A DNA stretch of 64,000 nucleotides from Flagellimonas aquimarina. GTDB taxonomy: Bacteria > Bacteroidota > Bacteroidia > Flavobacteriales > Flavobacteriaceae. The notes below the pieces were generated by a model. That model made no database searches and was not told the origin of the DNA. It saw only the letters and a list, made by a program, of their open reading frames with translations. A program made the translations under genes and the position numbers. Below, piece by piece: positions 43,273-51,098 of the stretch (positions within the stretch are counted from its first letter, which is position 1; each line of letters opens with the position of its first letter). The stretch is taken from contig NZ_QGEG01000003.1 in NCBI RefSeq assembly GCF_003149745.1, positions 189,473 through 253,472 on the forward strand, written 5' to 3'.

Positions 43273-44595
43273 ATGAATATCACTAAAGAGCAGATTGACG
43301 AGCTTAATGCGGTTGTAAAAGTTGCCATAAGTAAAGATGATTATCAAGATAATGTAGAGAAAATCCTTAGGGATTATAGAAAGCAGGCCAATATTCCTGG
43401 TTTTCGTAAGGGCCAAGTTCCCATGGGCCTTATTAAAAAGCAGTATGGTAAAGCCGTTTTGGTTGATGAGGTAAACAAATTACTCCAAGATAACCTAAAC
43501 AAGTACCTAACTGAAGAAAAACTGGATGTTTTGGGCAACCCTTTGCCAAAGCAACAAGATAATTTTGATTGGGACAATGACAATCTTGATTTTGAATTTG
43601 AACTAGGTTTAGCTCCCAGTTTTGATGTCCAGATAAAGACTAAAAAGGCAGTTATCCAATACAAAATTGTTGCAGATAAAAAGATGATCGAGGAGCAAGT
43701 GGATCGTATTCAAAAACAATACGGAAAACTAGTTTCTAAAACAGAAATCGGAAAATCGGATGAAGTAACGGGCACCTTCATAAATGAGACTGAGGAAATA
43801 GAACACAAGTCCACTGTTGAACTAGATAAAATTAAAAGTAAAAAGGCTATTGATGCTCTTGTGGGCAAAAAAGTTGGAGAGACTGTCTCACTTAAGACAA
43901 AAGGCCTTTTTAAAGAAGATTACTTACTTTCAAGCGCTCTTGGCATAGACAGGGAAAAAGCAGAAAAATTAAATATAGAGGTCTCCTTGAACATTGAGGA
44001 AATAAATGAACGTGAACCTGCCACGCTTGACCAAGAATTGTTTGATAAGTTATTTGGAAAGGACAATGTAAAGTCTGAAAAAGAATTAAAAGAGAAAATC
44101 AAAGAAGATTCTGAGAAGCAGTTTGAACAACAATCCGATCAGAAGTTGTTGAACGATGTTACTGAAAAACTAATAGAGAACACCAAATTTGATCTGCCAG
44201 CTGAATTTCTTAGAAAATGGATTCAAGTAAGTGGTGAAAACCCACTATCTGATGATGAAGCCAAGGAAGAATTCGACAAATCAGAAAAAGGACTTCGCTA
44301 TCAACTAATCGAAGGCAAGATAATCCAAGAAAACAATCTTCAAGTTCAAATGGACGAATTGAAGGAATTCTCAAAAGGTTTTATCAAATCTCAAATGGCT
44401 CAATATGGCCATTTAGACCCTAAAGAAGAAGAATTGGAAAACATTGCCATGCGTGTAATGAGCAACCAAGACGAAGTAAAAAGGCTTTCTGAGCAGCTTA
44501 TGAGCCAGAAGTTATTGGATTTATTCAAGGAAAAGGCAAACCTAAAAGTAAAAGAGGTCACCTATGACGACTTTGTTAAAGAGGCCTATAGCTAA
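43273..44595 (+). CDS. tig: Trigger factor
   Basis: Ribosome-associated folding chaperone of 440 aa. The N-terminal ribosome-binding domain (about 1-115) includes a IPGFRKGQVP signature loop. A degenerate PPIase region follows, then a helical C-terminal chaperone domain with LPAEFLRKWI and HLDPKEEELENIAMRVM. Like other Bacteroidota members, the PPIase part is poorly conserved. It stands before clpP and clpX, the usual arrangement, but a terminator separates it from clpP. Confidence 0.93.
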   Translation: MNITKEQIDELNAVVKVAISKDDYQDNVEKILRDYRKQANIPGFRKGQVPMGLIKKQYGKAVLVDEVNKLLQDNLNKYLTEEKLDVLGNPLPKQQDNFDWDNDNLDFEFELGLAPSFDVQIKTKKAVIQYKIVADKKMIEEQVDRIQKQYGKLVSKTEIGKSDEVTGTFINETEEIEHKSTVELDKIKSKKAIDALVGKKVGETVSLKTKGLFKEDYLLSSALGIDREKAEKLNIEVSLNIEEINEREPATLDQELFDKLFGKDNVKSEKELKEKIKEDSEKQFEQQSDQKLLNDVTEKLIENTKFDLPAEFLRKWIQVSGENPLSDDEAKEEFDKSEKGLRYQLIEGKIIQENNLQVQMDELKEFSKGFIKSQMAQYGHLDPKEEELENIAMRVMSNQDEVKRLSEQLMSQKLLDLFKEKANLKVKEVTYDDFVKEAYS

Positions 44596-44627
44596 TCTTA
44601 AGCTAAAAGAAATTTAAGTATCTTTAC

Positions 44628-44663
44628 GGTGCCGAAAAGCTTAATTTTCGGCACCTTTTTTTT
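44628..44663 (+). terminator. Rho-independent terminator between tig and clpP
   Basis: Perfect 11-bp stem GGTGCCGAAAA / TTTTCGGCACC with a 6-nt loop and eight T residues, ending 22 bp before the clpP start, so clpP needs read-through or an internal promoter. Confidence 0.88.
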
Positions 44664-44685
44664 AAGCAAAATCGAAGAAAATCCT

Positions 44686-45366
44686 ATGGATTACGGAACA
44701 GAATTCAAAAAATACGCCACCAAGCACCATGGAATAAACAGTATGTACTACGATCAAATAATGAGCAGTATGTACCCCATGAACATGACACCAAATATCA
44801 TTGAGGAAAGACAGCTAAACGCTATTGCAATGGATGTTTTTTCTAGGTTGATGATGGATCGTATTATATTTTTAGGAACAGGCATCAATGATCAAGTGGC
44901 CAATATAGTGCAGGCACAATTACTCTTTTTAGAAAGTGCAGATGCTGTAAAGGACATCCAAATTTATATCAATTCTCCTGGAGGAAGTGTTTATGCCGGA
45001 TTGGGAATTTATGACACCATGCAATTCATCAAGCCAGATGTAGCAACTATTTGTACGGGTATAGCAGCTTCTATGGCAGCTGTGCTTCTTTGTGCAGGGC
45101 AAGATGGAAAAAGAAGTGGGTTAACTCACTCTAGAGTTATGATCCATCAACCTTTGTCTGGAGCTCAAGGTCAAGCCAGCGATATAGAAATTGCTGCGAA
45201 AGAGGTACTTAAGATAAAAGATGAATTGTATCAGATCATATCCAACCATTCAGGGCAAACCTTTGACAAAGTCTATGAAGACAGTGACAGAGACTACTGG
45301 ATGAAGGCTGAAGAAGCCAAGAAATATGGTATGATCGATGAAATTTTGGTAAGGGAAAAGCCCTAA
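44686..45366 (+). CDS. clpP: ATP-dependent Clp protease proteolytic subunit
   Basis: Serine peptidase subunit of 226 aa. Catalytic Ser129 is in GIAASMAAVL and His154 in MIHQPLSG, with the YINSPGGSVYAGLGIYD loop before them. It has about 25 extra N-terminal residues relative to E. coli ClpP. I use the ATG at 44686; an in-frame ATG at 44629 lies within the tig terminator stem. It assembles with ClpX, encoded next on the strand after about 90 bp. Confidence 0.96.
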   Translation: MDYGTEFKKYATKHHGINSMYYDQIMSSMYPMNMTPNIIEERQLNAIAMDVFSRLMMDRIIFLGTGINDQVANIVQAQLLFLESADAVKDIQIYINSPGGSVYAGLGIYDTMQFIKPDVATICTGIAASMAAVLLCAGQDGKRSGLTHSRVMIHQPLSGAQGQASDIEIAAKEVLKIKDELYQIISNHSGQTFDKVYEDSDRDYWMKAEEAKKYGMIDEILVREKP

Positions 45367-45459
45367 AACCGAACCAAGAGTTTAAAAACAATGGTTTGGC
45401 GCAAACCAAATCGTGTTTTTTTACGTTATTAGTGGTTCAACTTTATATGTTGATTATAT

Positions 45460-46695
45460 ATGGCAAAGGAAAACTTGGAATGTTCATTTTGTGGAAGAAA
45501 GAAGCCAGAGACCAATCTTTTAATAGCCGGTCTTGATGCTCACATATGCGATAGATGTATAGAACAGGCCCATAGTATAGTTGCTGAGGAGTCTAAACAA
45601 TCTAAAAATCAAGATCTTTCATCTGAGTTGGTTTTAAAGAAACCAATGGAAATCAGGGATTTCTTGAACACTTTTGTAATAGGACAGGAACGTACCAAAA
45701 AGGTAATGTCTGTCGCAGTTTACAATCACTACAAAAGACTCTTGCAAGCAAAAAGCAAAGAGGATGATGTAGAAATACAAAAGAGTAACATAGTTATGGT
45801 TGGGCAAACTGGAACAGGTAAAACCTTGATTGCCAAAACCATAGCAAGAATGCTCAATGTCCCTTTAGCAATTGTTGATGCCACTGTGCTTACGGAAGCA
45901 GGATATGTTGGGGAAGATGTAGAAAGTATCTTAACACGATTGTTACAAGCTGCCGATTACAATTTAGAAAAGGCAGAAAGAGGTATTGTCTTTATTGATG
46001 AAATTGATAAAATTGCCCGTAAGAGTGATAATCCATCAATTACAAGAGATGTTTCTGGAGAAGGTGTACAACAGGGACTTTTAAAGCTTCTCGAAGGTAC
46101 GGTTGTTAATGTGCCACCAAAAGGAGGACGTAAGCACCCAGATCAAAAATTTATAGAGGTTAATACAGAAAATATTCTTTTTGTGGCAGGAGGTGCCTTT
46201 GATGGTATTGAACGTATCATCACCAAGAGATTGAACATGCAGGCTGTTGGTTATAGTGCTTCAAAAGCAGAAGACAGATTGGACAATGAGAATATCCTTC
46301 AATACATTGTCCCAAAAGATTTAAAAGATTTTGGACTTATTCCTGAAATAATTGGAAGGCTTCCCGTCCTAACTCATATGAATCCTTTGGACATGAAAAC
46401 ATTACGTGCTATTCTTACCGAACCTAAAAATGCTATCATAAAACAATATGAAAAGCTGTTTGGAATGGACGGAATTACCTTTACCATAACAGAACAAGCT
46501 TTAAACTACATTGTAGAAAAAGCAGTAGAGTATAAATTGGGAGCCAGAGGACTTCGTTCTTTGTGTGAAGCTGTTTTTACTGATGCCATGTTTTCACTGC
46601 CCAGCAGTGAAGAAAAAGAGTTTAAGGTAACAAAGGCATATGCTGAGGAAAAGCTATCTCACGAAACAATTAAAAAGCTAAAAGCAGTCTCCTAG
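45460..46695 (+). CDS. clpX: ATP-dependent Clp protease ATP-binding subunit ClpX
   Basis: AAA+ unfoldase of 411 aa that feeds substrates to ClpP. The zinc-binding domain uses Cys8, Cys11, Cys30, Cys33. Walker A GQTGTGKT is at 115-122, Walker B in [11 protein letters not shown], with the ISG-type pore and sensor motifs ([10 protein letters not shown]) following. It is intact and of normal length. Its last codons and stop form half of a terminator hairpin, and its TAG overlaps the stop of the convergent hydrolase gene in a CTAG. Confidence 0.97.
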   Translation: MAKENLECSFCGRKKPETNLLIAGLDAHICDRCIEQAHSIVAEESKQSKNQDLSSELVLKKPMEIRDFLNTFVIGQERTKKVMSVAVYNHYKRLLQAKSKEDDVEIQKSNIVMVGQTGTGKTLIAKTIARMLNVPLAIVDATVLTEAGYVGEDVESILTRLLQAADYNLEKAERGIVFIDEIDKIARKSDNPSITRDVSGEGVQQGLLKLLEGTVVNVPPKGGRKHPDQKFIEVNTENILFVAGGAFDGIERIITKRLNMQAVGYSASKAEDRLDNENILQYIVPKDLKDFGLIPEIIGRLPVLTHMNPLDMKTLRAILTEPKNAIIKQYEKLFGMDGITFTITEQALNYIVEKAVEYKLGARGLRSLCEAVFTDAMFSLPSSEEKEFKVTKAYAEEKLSHETIKKLKAVS

Positions 46696-46707
46696 ACTGC
46701 TTTTTTT
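46681..46707. terminator. Terminator hairpin embedded in the ends of two convergent genes
   Basis: Stem AAAGCAGTCT / AGACTGCTTT (10 bp, perfect) with a CCT loop, followed by TTTT on the plus strand. The stem contains the last codons and stops of clpX and of the convergent gene; both proteins end in Lys-Ala-Val (clpX with one more Ser). Confidence 0.85.
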
Positions 46708-47231
46708 GTTACTTTTTCTAGAAGGTGCAAACAAACTTGGGAGATTATTTTTTCATCAGAGTATAATTGATGACCAAAATTTGGTATCACGTCTAAATCC
46801 GCTCCAACTTCCTTTTCCCAAGTAGAATCAGGTTTAAACTCATCGCGTTCTCCAAAGATTAAATTCAAAGAGGTATCTGGTTTTTCATCTTCCAATCTAA
46901 TTCTAGTGGGAGATATTGCTGTTAACGATTTAATAGGCAATCCTTTTAAAGCCGCCTTCCAAGCTATGGTACCACCTGTGCTAAAAGCCAAATAGTGGCT
47001 GGCTTCCGTTTCTTTTTTAAGTAAATGGGCAACAGCGGTATCAATGCCTCCACTAACAAATGCATTATGAATATTTTCTTCTGTGGTAACTGGAACATCT
47101 ATATTACCCAACTGCTGACAATCGTAAAAAACAATGTCATAGTATTGTTGCAAGTATCCAAAGTAAGAGGTAATCCAAAGGCCTTTTTTTACGCCCCACA
47201 TGTCTGATAAGACAACTAATTTTTCTGCCAT
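46692..47231 (-). CDS. Alpha/beta hydrolase-like protein
   Basis: A 179-aa cytoplasmic protein, short for the alpha/beta hydrolase fold. It has [28 protein letters not shown] early, the elbow-like [17 protein letters not shown] (Ser in FSTGG, instead of the usual GxSxG), [13 protein letters not shown] and [10 protein letters not shown] with a distal His. Whether it is catalytic is uncertain since the elbow is atypical. Substrate unknown. It converges with clpX, sharing the CTAG of the stop codons. A LacI-like palindrome lies about 140 bp upstream. Confidence 0.65.
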   Translation of the reverse strand: MAEKLVVLSDMWGVKKGLWITSYFGYLQQYYDIVFYDCQQLGNIDVPVTTEENIHNAFVSGGIDTAVAHLLKKETEASHYLAFSTGGTIAWKAALKGLPIKSLTAISPTRIRLEDEKPDTSLNLIFGERDEFKPDSTWEKEVGADLDVIPNFGHQLYSDEKIISQVCLHLLEKVTKKAV

Positions 47232-47367
47232 AACTTATTATTTGTTTGGTAATCAGTTTATATTAAGATCTGGGGAACTCAAAAATTTCTGATTCAAACT
47301 TCAATCTTTAACGAGTAAAATCCATATTTATTTGTCCAAAATAAAAATTTGTTCGATGAACGGTGAA

Positions 47368-47393
47368 GATTTACGAAAACGTTTTCGTAAATC
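47368..47393. promoter_or_regulatory. 26-bp perfect palindrome resembling a LacI-family operator
   Basis: A perfect 26-bp palindrome with the inner 16 bp ACGAAAACGTTTTCGT, located between the GH3-like gene stop and the hydrolase start. The central CG with flanking A/T runs is the LacI-family operator form. There is no T-tract on either side, so a terminator is unlikely. Remaining DNA at 47232-47367 shows no gene. Confidence 0.55.
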
Positions 47394-47407
47394 CTTTCTT
47401 TGATCCC

Positions 47408-48925
47408 TTAGGTTTTTATGTTCATCTGGAGCAGTTCTTCAATGTATGCCCTCTCATTGGATAGCCTTGGAATTTTATGCTGCCCCCCCAGTTTATTTTT
47501 TGATTTAAGCCAATCATGAAACAAATTAGGCCTTGCAATATGTACTTTGGGCATTTTTAGGGTAATATTATTGTATCGTTTTGCCTCATAATCTGAATTA
47601 AGGGACTTTAGAGCATTATCTAAAAATTCGGTAAAATAATCAACATCTTTTGGTGGTTTTCTAAATTCAATGATCCATTCATGAGCCCCTTTTTCATTTC
47701 CACTCATAAAAATGGGCGCCGCTGTGTAATCCATAATTTCAGAATCTGTCTTTTGGCATATTTGCCTTAAAGCTTCTTCCGCATTTTCAATAATAAGTTC
47801 TTCCCCAAAAGCATTTATATGGTGCTTGGTCCTACCTGTAATTCTTATTCTATAGGGGTTTACAGAAGTAAACCTGACCGTATCTCCAATCTTGTATCTC
47901 CATAGGCCGCCATTTGTAGTGATTACCACGGCATAGTTTACACCTATCTTAACATCCCAAAGAGGAATGGCTTTCTCCTCATTTCCGTAGGAATCCATAG
48001 GAATGAACTCATAAAAAATACCATAGTCCAACATCAATAATAAATCATCAGAATCATTACGGTCTTGGATGCCAAAAAAACCTTCGGAAGCATTATAGGT
48101 TTCATAGTAGTTGAAATTCTTTCTAGGCAATAATTTCTTGTACTGATCCTTATAGGGCGCAAAACTTACACCTCCATGAAAGTAAACTTCCAAATTTTCC
48201 CAGATTTCAAATAAGTGGTTCTTTCCTGTCTTTTCTAAAACTTCATTCAACAAGACAAGCATCCATGAGGGAACTCCTGCCAAGCTGGTGACATTCTCTC
48301 GGATACTTTCTTCAATAATGGCTTCCAGTTTGGATTCCCATTCGCTCATTAAAGACACCTTGCTGCTAGGTGTACTGCTATATTCTGCCCACAAAGGCAT
48401 ATTATCAATCAAAATAGCAGAAAGGTCTCCAAAAAAGGTTCCATTGTCCTCATAGAGTTCCTTACTGCCTCCTAACCTAAGACTTTTGCCATTAAACAGT
48501 TGGGAGTTCTCATTATTATTCAGATACAAGCAAAGCAAATCTTTACTGGATTTGTAATGGCAATCCTCTAAGGCTTCCGCGCTTACAGGAATAAATTTAC
48601 TCTTGGCATTAGTGGTTCCGCTACTTTTGGCAAACCATTTTATGGTAGTTGGCCAAAACAGGTTTTGCTCGCCCTTGCGTGTTCGTTCGATCATTCCGGC
48701 CACTTCCTCATAACTCACTATGGGTACCCTATTGGCAAAATCTTCGTACTTGTTAATATCCAAAAACCCATATTGTTTTCCTATCATGGTATCTTTAGAA
48801 TAGTCCACCAAATGCCTAAGTACCTCATCCTGCACATCCAAAGGGTACTTTAAAAAAAGTTCTATTTGGTGGTAGCGCTTCTTAAGTAGCCAAGAAGCAA
48901 TGGAATTAAATAATGGTATTGGCAT
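47408..48925 (-). CDS. GH3 auxin-responsive promoter-like acyl-adenylating family protein
   Basis: A 505-aa cytoplasmic protein of the GH3 family, which in plants adenylates and conjugates acyl acids to amino acids. It shows the ATP-binding KWFAKSSGTTNAKSKFIPVS loop, VTSLAGVPSWMLVLLNEV, YYETYNASEGFFGIQ, the LLMLDYGIFYEFIPM region and RYKIGDTVRFTSVNPYRIRITGRTKHHINAFGEEL. The substrate of bacterial members is not known. The C-terminal ends in the small lid domain. It is divergent from the DUF2797 gene. Confidence 0.9.
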   Translation of the reverse strand: MPIPLFNSIASWLLKKRYHQIELFLKYPLDVQDEVLRHLVDYSKDTMIGKQYGFLDINKYEDFANRVPIVSYEEVAGMIERTRKGEQNLFWPTTIKWFAKSSGTTNAKSKFIPVSAEALEDCHYKSSKDLLCLYLNNNENSQLFNGKSLRLGGSKELYEDNGTFFGDLSAILIDNMPLWAEYSSTPSSKVSLMSEWESKLEAIIEESIRENVTSLAGVPSWMLVLLNEVLEKTGKNHLFEIWENLEVYFHGGVSFAPYKDQYKKLLPRKNFNYYETYNASEGFFGIQDRNDSDDLLLMLDYGIFYEFIPMDSYGNEEKAIPLWDVKIGVNYAVVITTNGGLWRYKIGDTVRFTSVNPYRIRITGRTKHHINAFGEELIIENAEEALRQICQKTDSEIMDYTAAPIFMSGNEKGAHEWIIEFRKPPKDVDYFTEFLDNALKSLNSDYEAKRYNNITLKMPKVHIARPNLFHDWLKSKNKLGGQHKIPRLSNERAYIEELLQMNIKT

Positions 48926-49025
48926 TTTTAGGTATCTTTAACCTAGAATATTGTTAGGTGTATTAGCTAAAATAGGCTATCTAACTTTCATTTTCAAATC
49001 AGCTTAAAAACATATCTATTCCACC

Positions 49026-49820
49026 ATGCTTTACGAAGGAGTTCTGCGCAAAATGCAAACCGAGATAGGAAATCCAATTCAATACTTTTTGGTCTTTGAA
49101 AACGATTTTCTAAACATGAATCAATTATTGAACAAGGAAATACAAATTGATTTTATCAAATTCCAATGTCTCAATTGCGGAGAGGAAAGACCCATTTACC
49201 GTATGGGATTCTGCAAATCCTGCTTCTATGAAACACCTTTGGCAGGAGACTGGATCATGAAACCAGAATTGAGCACGGCACATTTGGATAAGGAAGATCG
49301 TGATTTGGAATATGAAAAAAAGGTGCAACTTCAGCCACATATTGTTTACTTGGCCAATTCCAGTAATGTTAAAGTTGGAGTTACCCGCAAAACCCAAGTA
49401 CCCACCCGTTGGATCGATCAAGGTGCACATGAGGCCATAGAAATTGTTGAAGTTCCCAATAGGTATTTGGCTGGAATTACAGAAGTTGCCTTAAAAAATC
49501 ATGTAAGCGACAAGACCAGTTGGCAAAAAATGCTGACTAACCGCATTGAAGATGTGGATTTGGTTGAATGGCGCAACAAGTTACAAGCAAGCGTTCCAGA
49601 GGAAGCCTCTGAATATTTTTTGGGTAAAAACTCCGAAACTCATTTAGATTTTCCAGTACTGCAATACCCAGAAAAAGTGAAAAGTTTGAATCTGGACAAG
49701 ACCCCAAGCTATAAAGGTGTGCTTAAAGGAATAAAAGGGCAATACCTCATTTTTGAAGACAGTACCGTTTTCAACATCCGCGGGAATGAGGGATATTATG
49801 TTGGAATCGGAATTAGCTGA
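49026..49820 (+). CDS. DUF2797 domain-containing protein
   Basis: A 264-aa cytoplasmic protein with a treble-clef-like zinc site: QCLNCGEERPIYRMGFCKSCFYE (two CxxC pairs at about residues 48-69). The DUF2797 core then follows, including HIVYLANSSNVKVGVTRKTQVPTRWIDQGA, similar to GIY-YIG-like small domains, and the C-terminal SYKGVLKGIKGQYLIFED. Function is unknown. The gene is followed after 27 bp by a secreted PD40 protein. Confidence 0.87.
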   Translation: MLYEGVLRKMQTEIGNPIQYFLVFENDFLNMNQLLNKEIQIDFIKFQCLNCGEERPIYRMGFCKSCFYETPLAGDWIMKPELSTAHLDKEDRDLEYEKKVQLQPHIVYLANSSNVKVGVTRKTQVPTRWIDQGAHEAIEIVEVPNRYLAGITEVALKNHVSDKTSWQKMLTNRIEDVDLVEWRNKLQASVPEEASEYFLGKNSETHLDFPVLQYPEKVKSLNLDKTPSYKGVLKGIKGQYLIFEDSTVFNIRGNEGYYVGIGIS

Positions 49821-49847
49821 ATACAATGTGAAAAACTAAATGAAACT

Positions 49848-50762
49848 GTGAAAACAAATACCACTCTTTTTATTTGCCTTTTCATAAGTTCCTTGGTTTG
49901 GGCCCAAGAAAAAACAAAAACGAACAAAATTCTTTTTGAACCAGGTAACATTGCAACTAAATACGTTGAATACGGTGCAACTTTTACCCTGGACCACACC
50001 GAAGTGTACTTTGCACGTAGCATGCAAGAATGGGGCAAAGGAGATATGAAAAGTAGTATCCATCATTCATTTTTTGATGGAGAAAAATGGTCCCCGCCTC
50101 AAATTGCATCCTTTTCCGGAACCTATGACGATAGTGACCCGTACATCACAGACGATGGCAAGACCATCTATTTTATTTCAAAAAGGCCTTCTTTAGAGAA
50201 CACAATTTCATCGGACATTTGGACAGTTAAAAGAACATCAGACAATAGCTGGACAGAGCCAGAGCGCATGCCCAATCCAATTAATTCGGAAAAAAGCGAG
50301 TACAGCCCTCGAGTTGACATTCGCGGTAATTTATACTTTGCCTCAAATAGATCTGGTGGATATGGCCAGGGTGATTTATATGTAGCCCAGAACAATGGTA
50401 AGGGACAATTAAATGCTCCCATAAATATGGGAAATGTCATCAATTCAACAACAGGAGAATGGAATCTGGAAATTAATTCCAATGGTAACATACTCATTTT
50501 TGAGGCGTCACAAAGAAAAGAGAACGTTTCATCTTATGGCGATCTTTATATCAGTTTTAAAAGGAATAATACCTGGAGCATTCCACAAAACATTACAGAA
50601 TTGAATACTTCCGGAAGTGACCTTTGTCCATTTCTGACAGATGATTTGAAGATGTTATATTTTACAAGTAGTGATAGTTTAAAAAGTACGAATACCAATA
50701 TTTACGTTACAGATTTTGTTCCTATTCTTGAAAAATATCAAAAAAGAGCTTTAAACCATTAA
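49848..50762 (+). CDS. Secreted PD40/TolB-like beta-propeller protein
   Basis: A 304-aa protein with signal peptide (LVWAQE, cleavage about 21). Repeated PD40-type blades are visible: YGATFTLDHTEVYFAR, DPYITDDGKTIYFISKRP, SPRVDIRGNLYFASNRSGGYGQGDLYV, CPFLTDDLKMLYFTSSD. This gives a partial propeller like TolB. Ligand unknown. The start is GTG (49848), as no ATG keeps the signal peptide in frame. The membrane protein downstream begins 3 bp past the stop. Confidence 0.85.
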   Translation: MKTNTTLFICLFISSLVWAQEKTKTNKILFEPGNIATKYVEYGATFTLDHTEVYFARSMQEWGKGDMKSSIHHSFFDGEKWSPPQIASFSGTYDDSDPYITDDGKTIYFISKRPSLENTISSDIWTVKRTSDNSWTEPERMPNPINSEKSEYSPRVDIRGNLYFASNRSGGYGQGDLYVAQNNGKGQLNAPINMGNVINSTTGEWNLEINSNGNILIFEASQRKENVSSYGDLYISFKRNNTWSIPQNITELNTSGSDLCPFLTDDLKMLYFTSSDSLKSTNTNIYVTDFVPILEKYQKRALNH

Positions 50763-50765
50763 TGT

Positions 50766-51041
50766 ATGGGACTTATCATCAAAAACAAAAGGCATTACTT
50801 GACCAGACTCCCAATATGGTTGTCCATAATTGTATTCGTTGGATTTTCACCTACACTTATTGGAATATTTGGAGCTTGGGTTTTTAAACTGAAAACAGGT
50901 CAACCTTGTCATGGTGGAGGTTGTGAGTGGTTGACATTTTCATGGTTGACAATAATTACATTGCCCATTGCAGGGCTGCTATTGCTCCTTTTCTTAATTA
51001 TAATATTGATTGACTCCATTAACTTATCCCGCAACAAATAG
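50766..51041 (+). CDS. Small hypothetical membrane protein (2 TM)
   Basis: A 91-aa protein with two hydrophobic helices (about 17-37 and 56-83). Between them is a short loop with GQPCHGGGCEWLTF, in which CHGGGC could form a disulfide or bind metal. I do not recognise the family. It is probably cotranscribed with the PD40 gene. Only the reading frame, its spacing and the clear membrane pattern support it. Confidence 0.6.
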   Translation: MGLIIKNKRHYLTRLPIWLSIIVFVGFSPTLIGIFGAWVFKLKTGQPCHGGGCEWLTFSWLTIITLPIAGLLLLLFLIIILIDSINLSRNK

Positions 51042-51098
51042 TGCTTTCCGGTATTTAGCAGAACGCCATGGCAACAAATTGATGTTGATTATTCTAGA

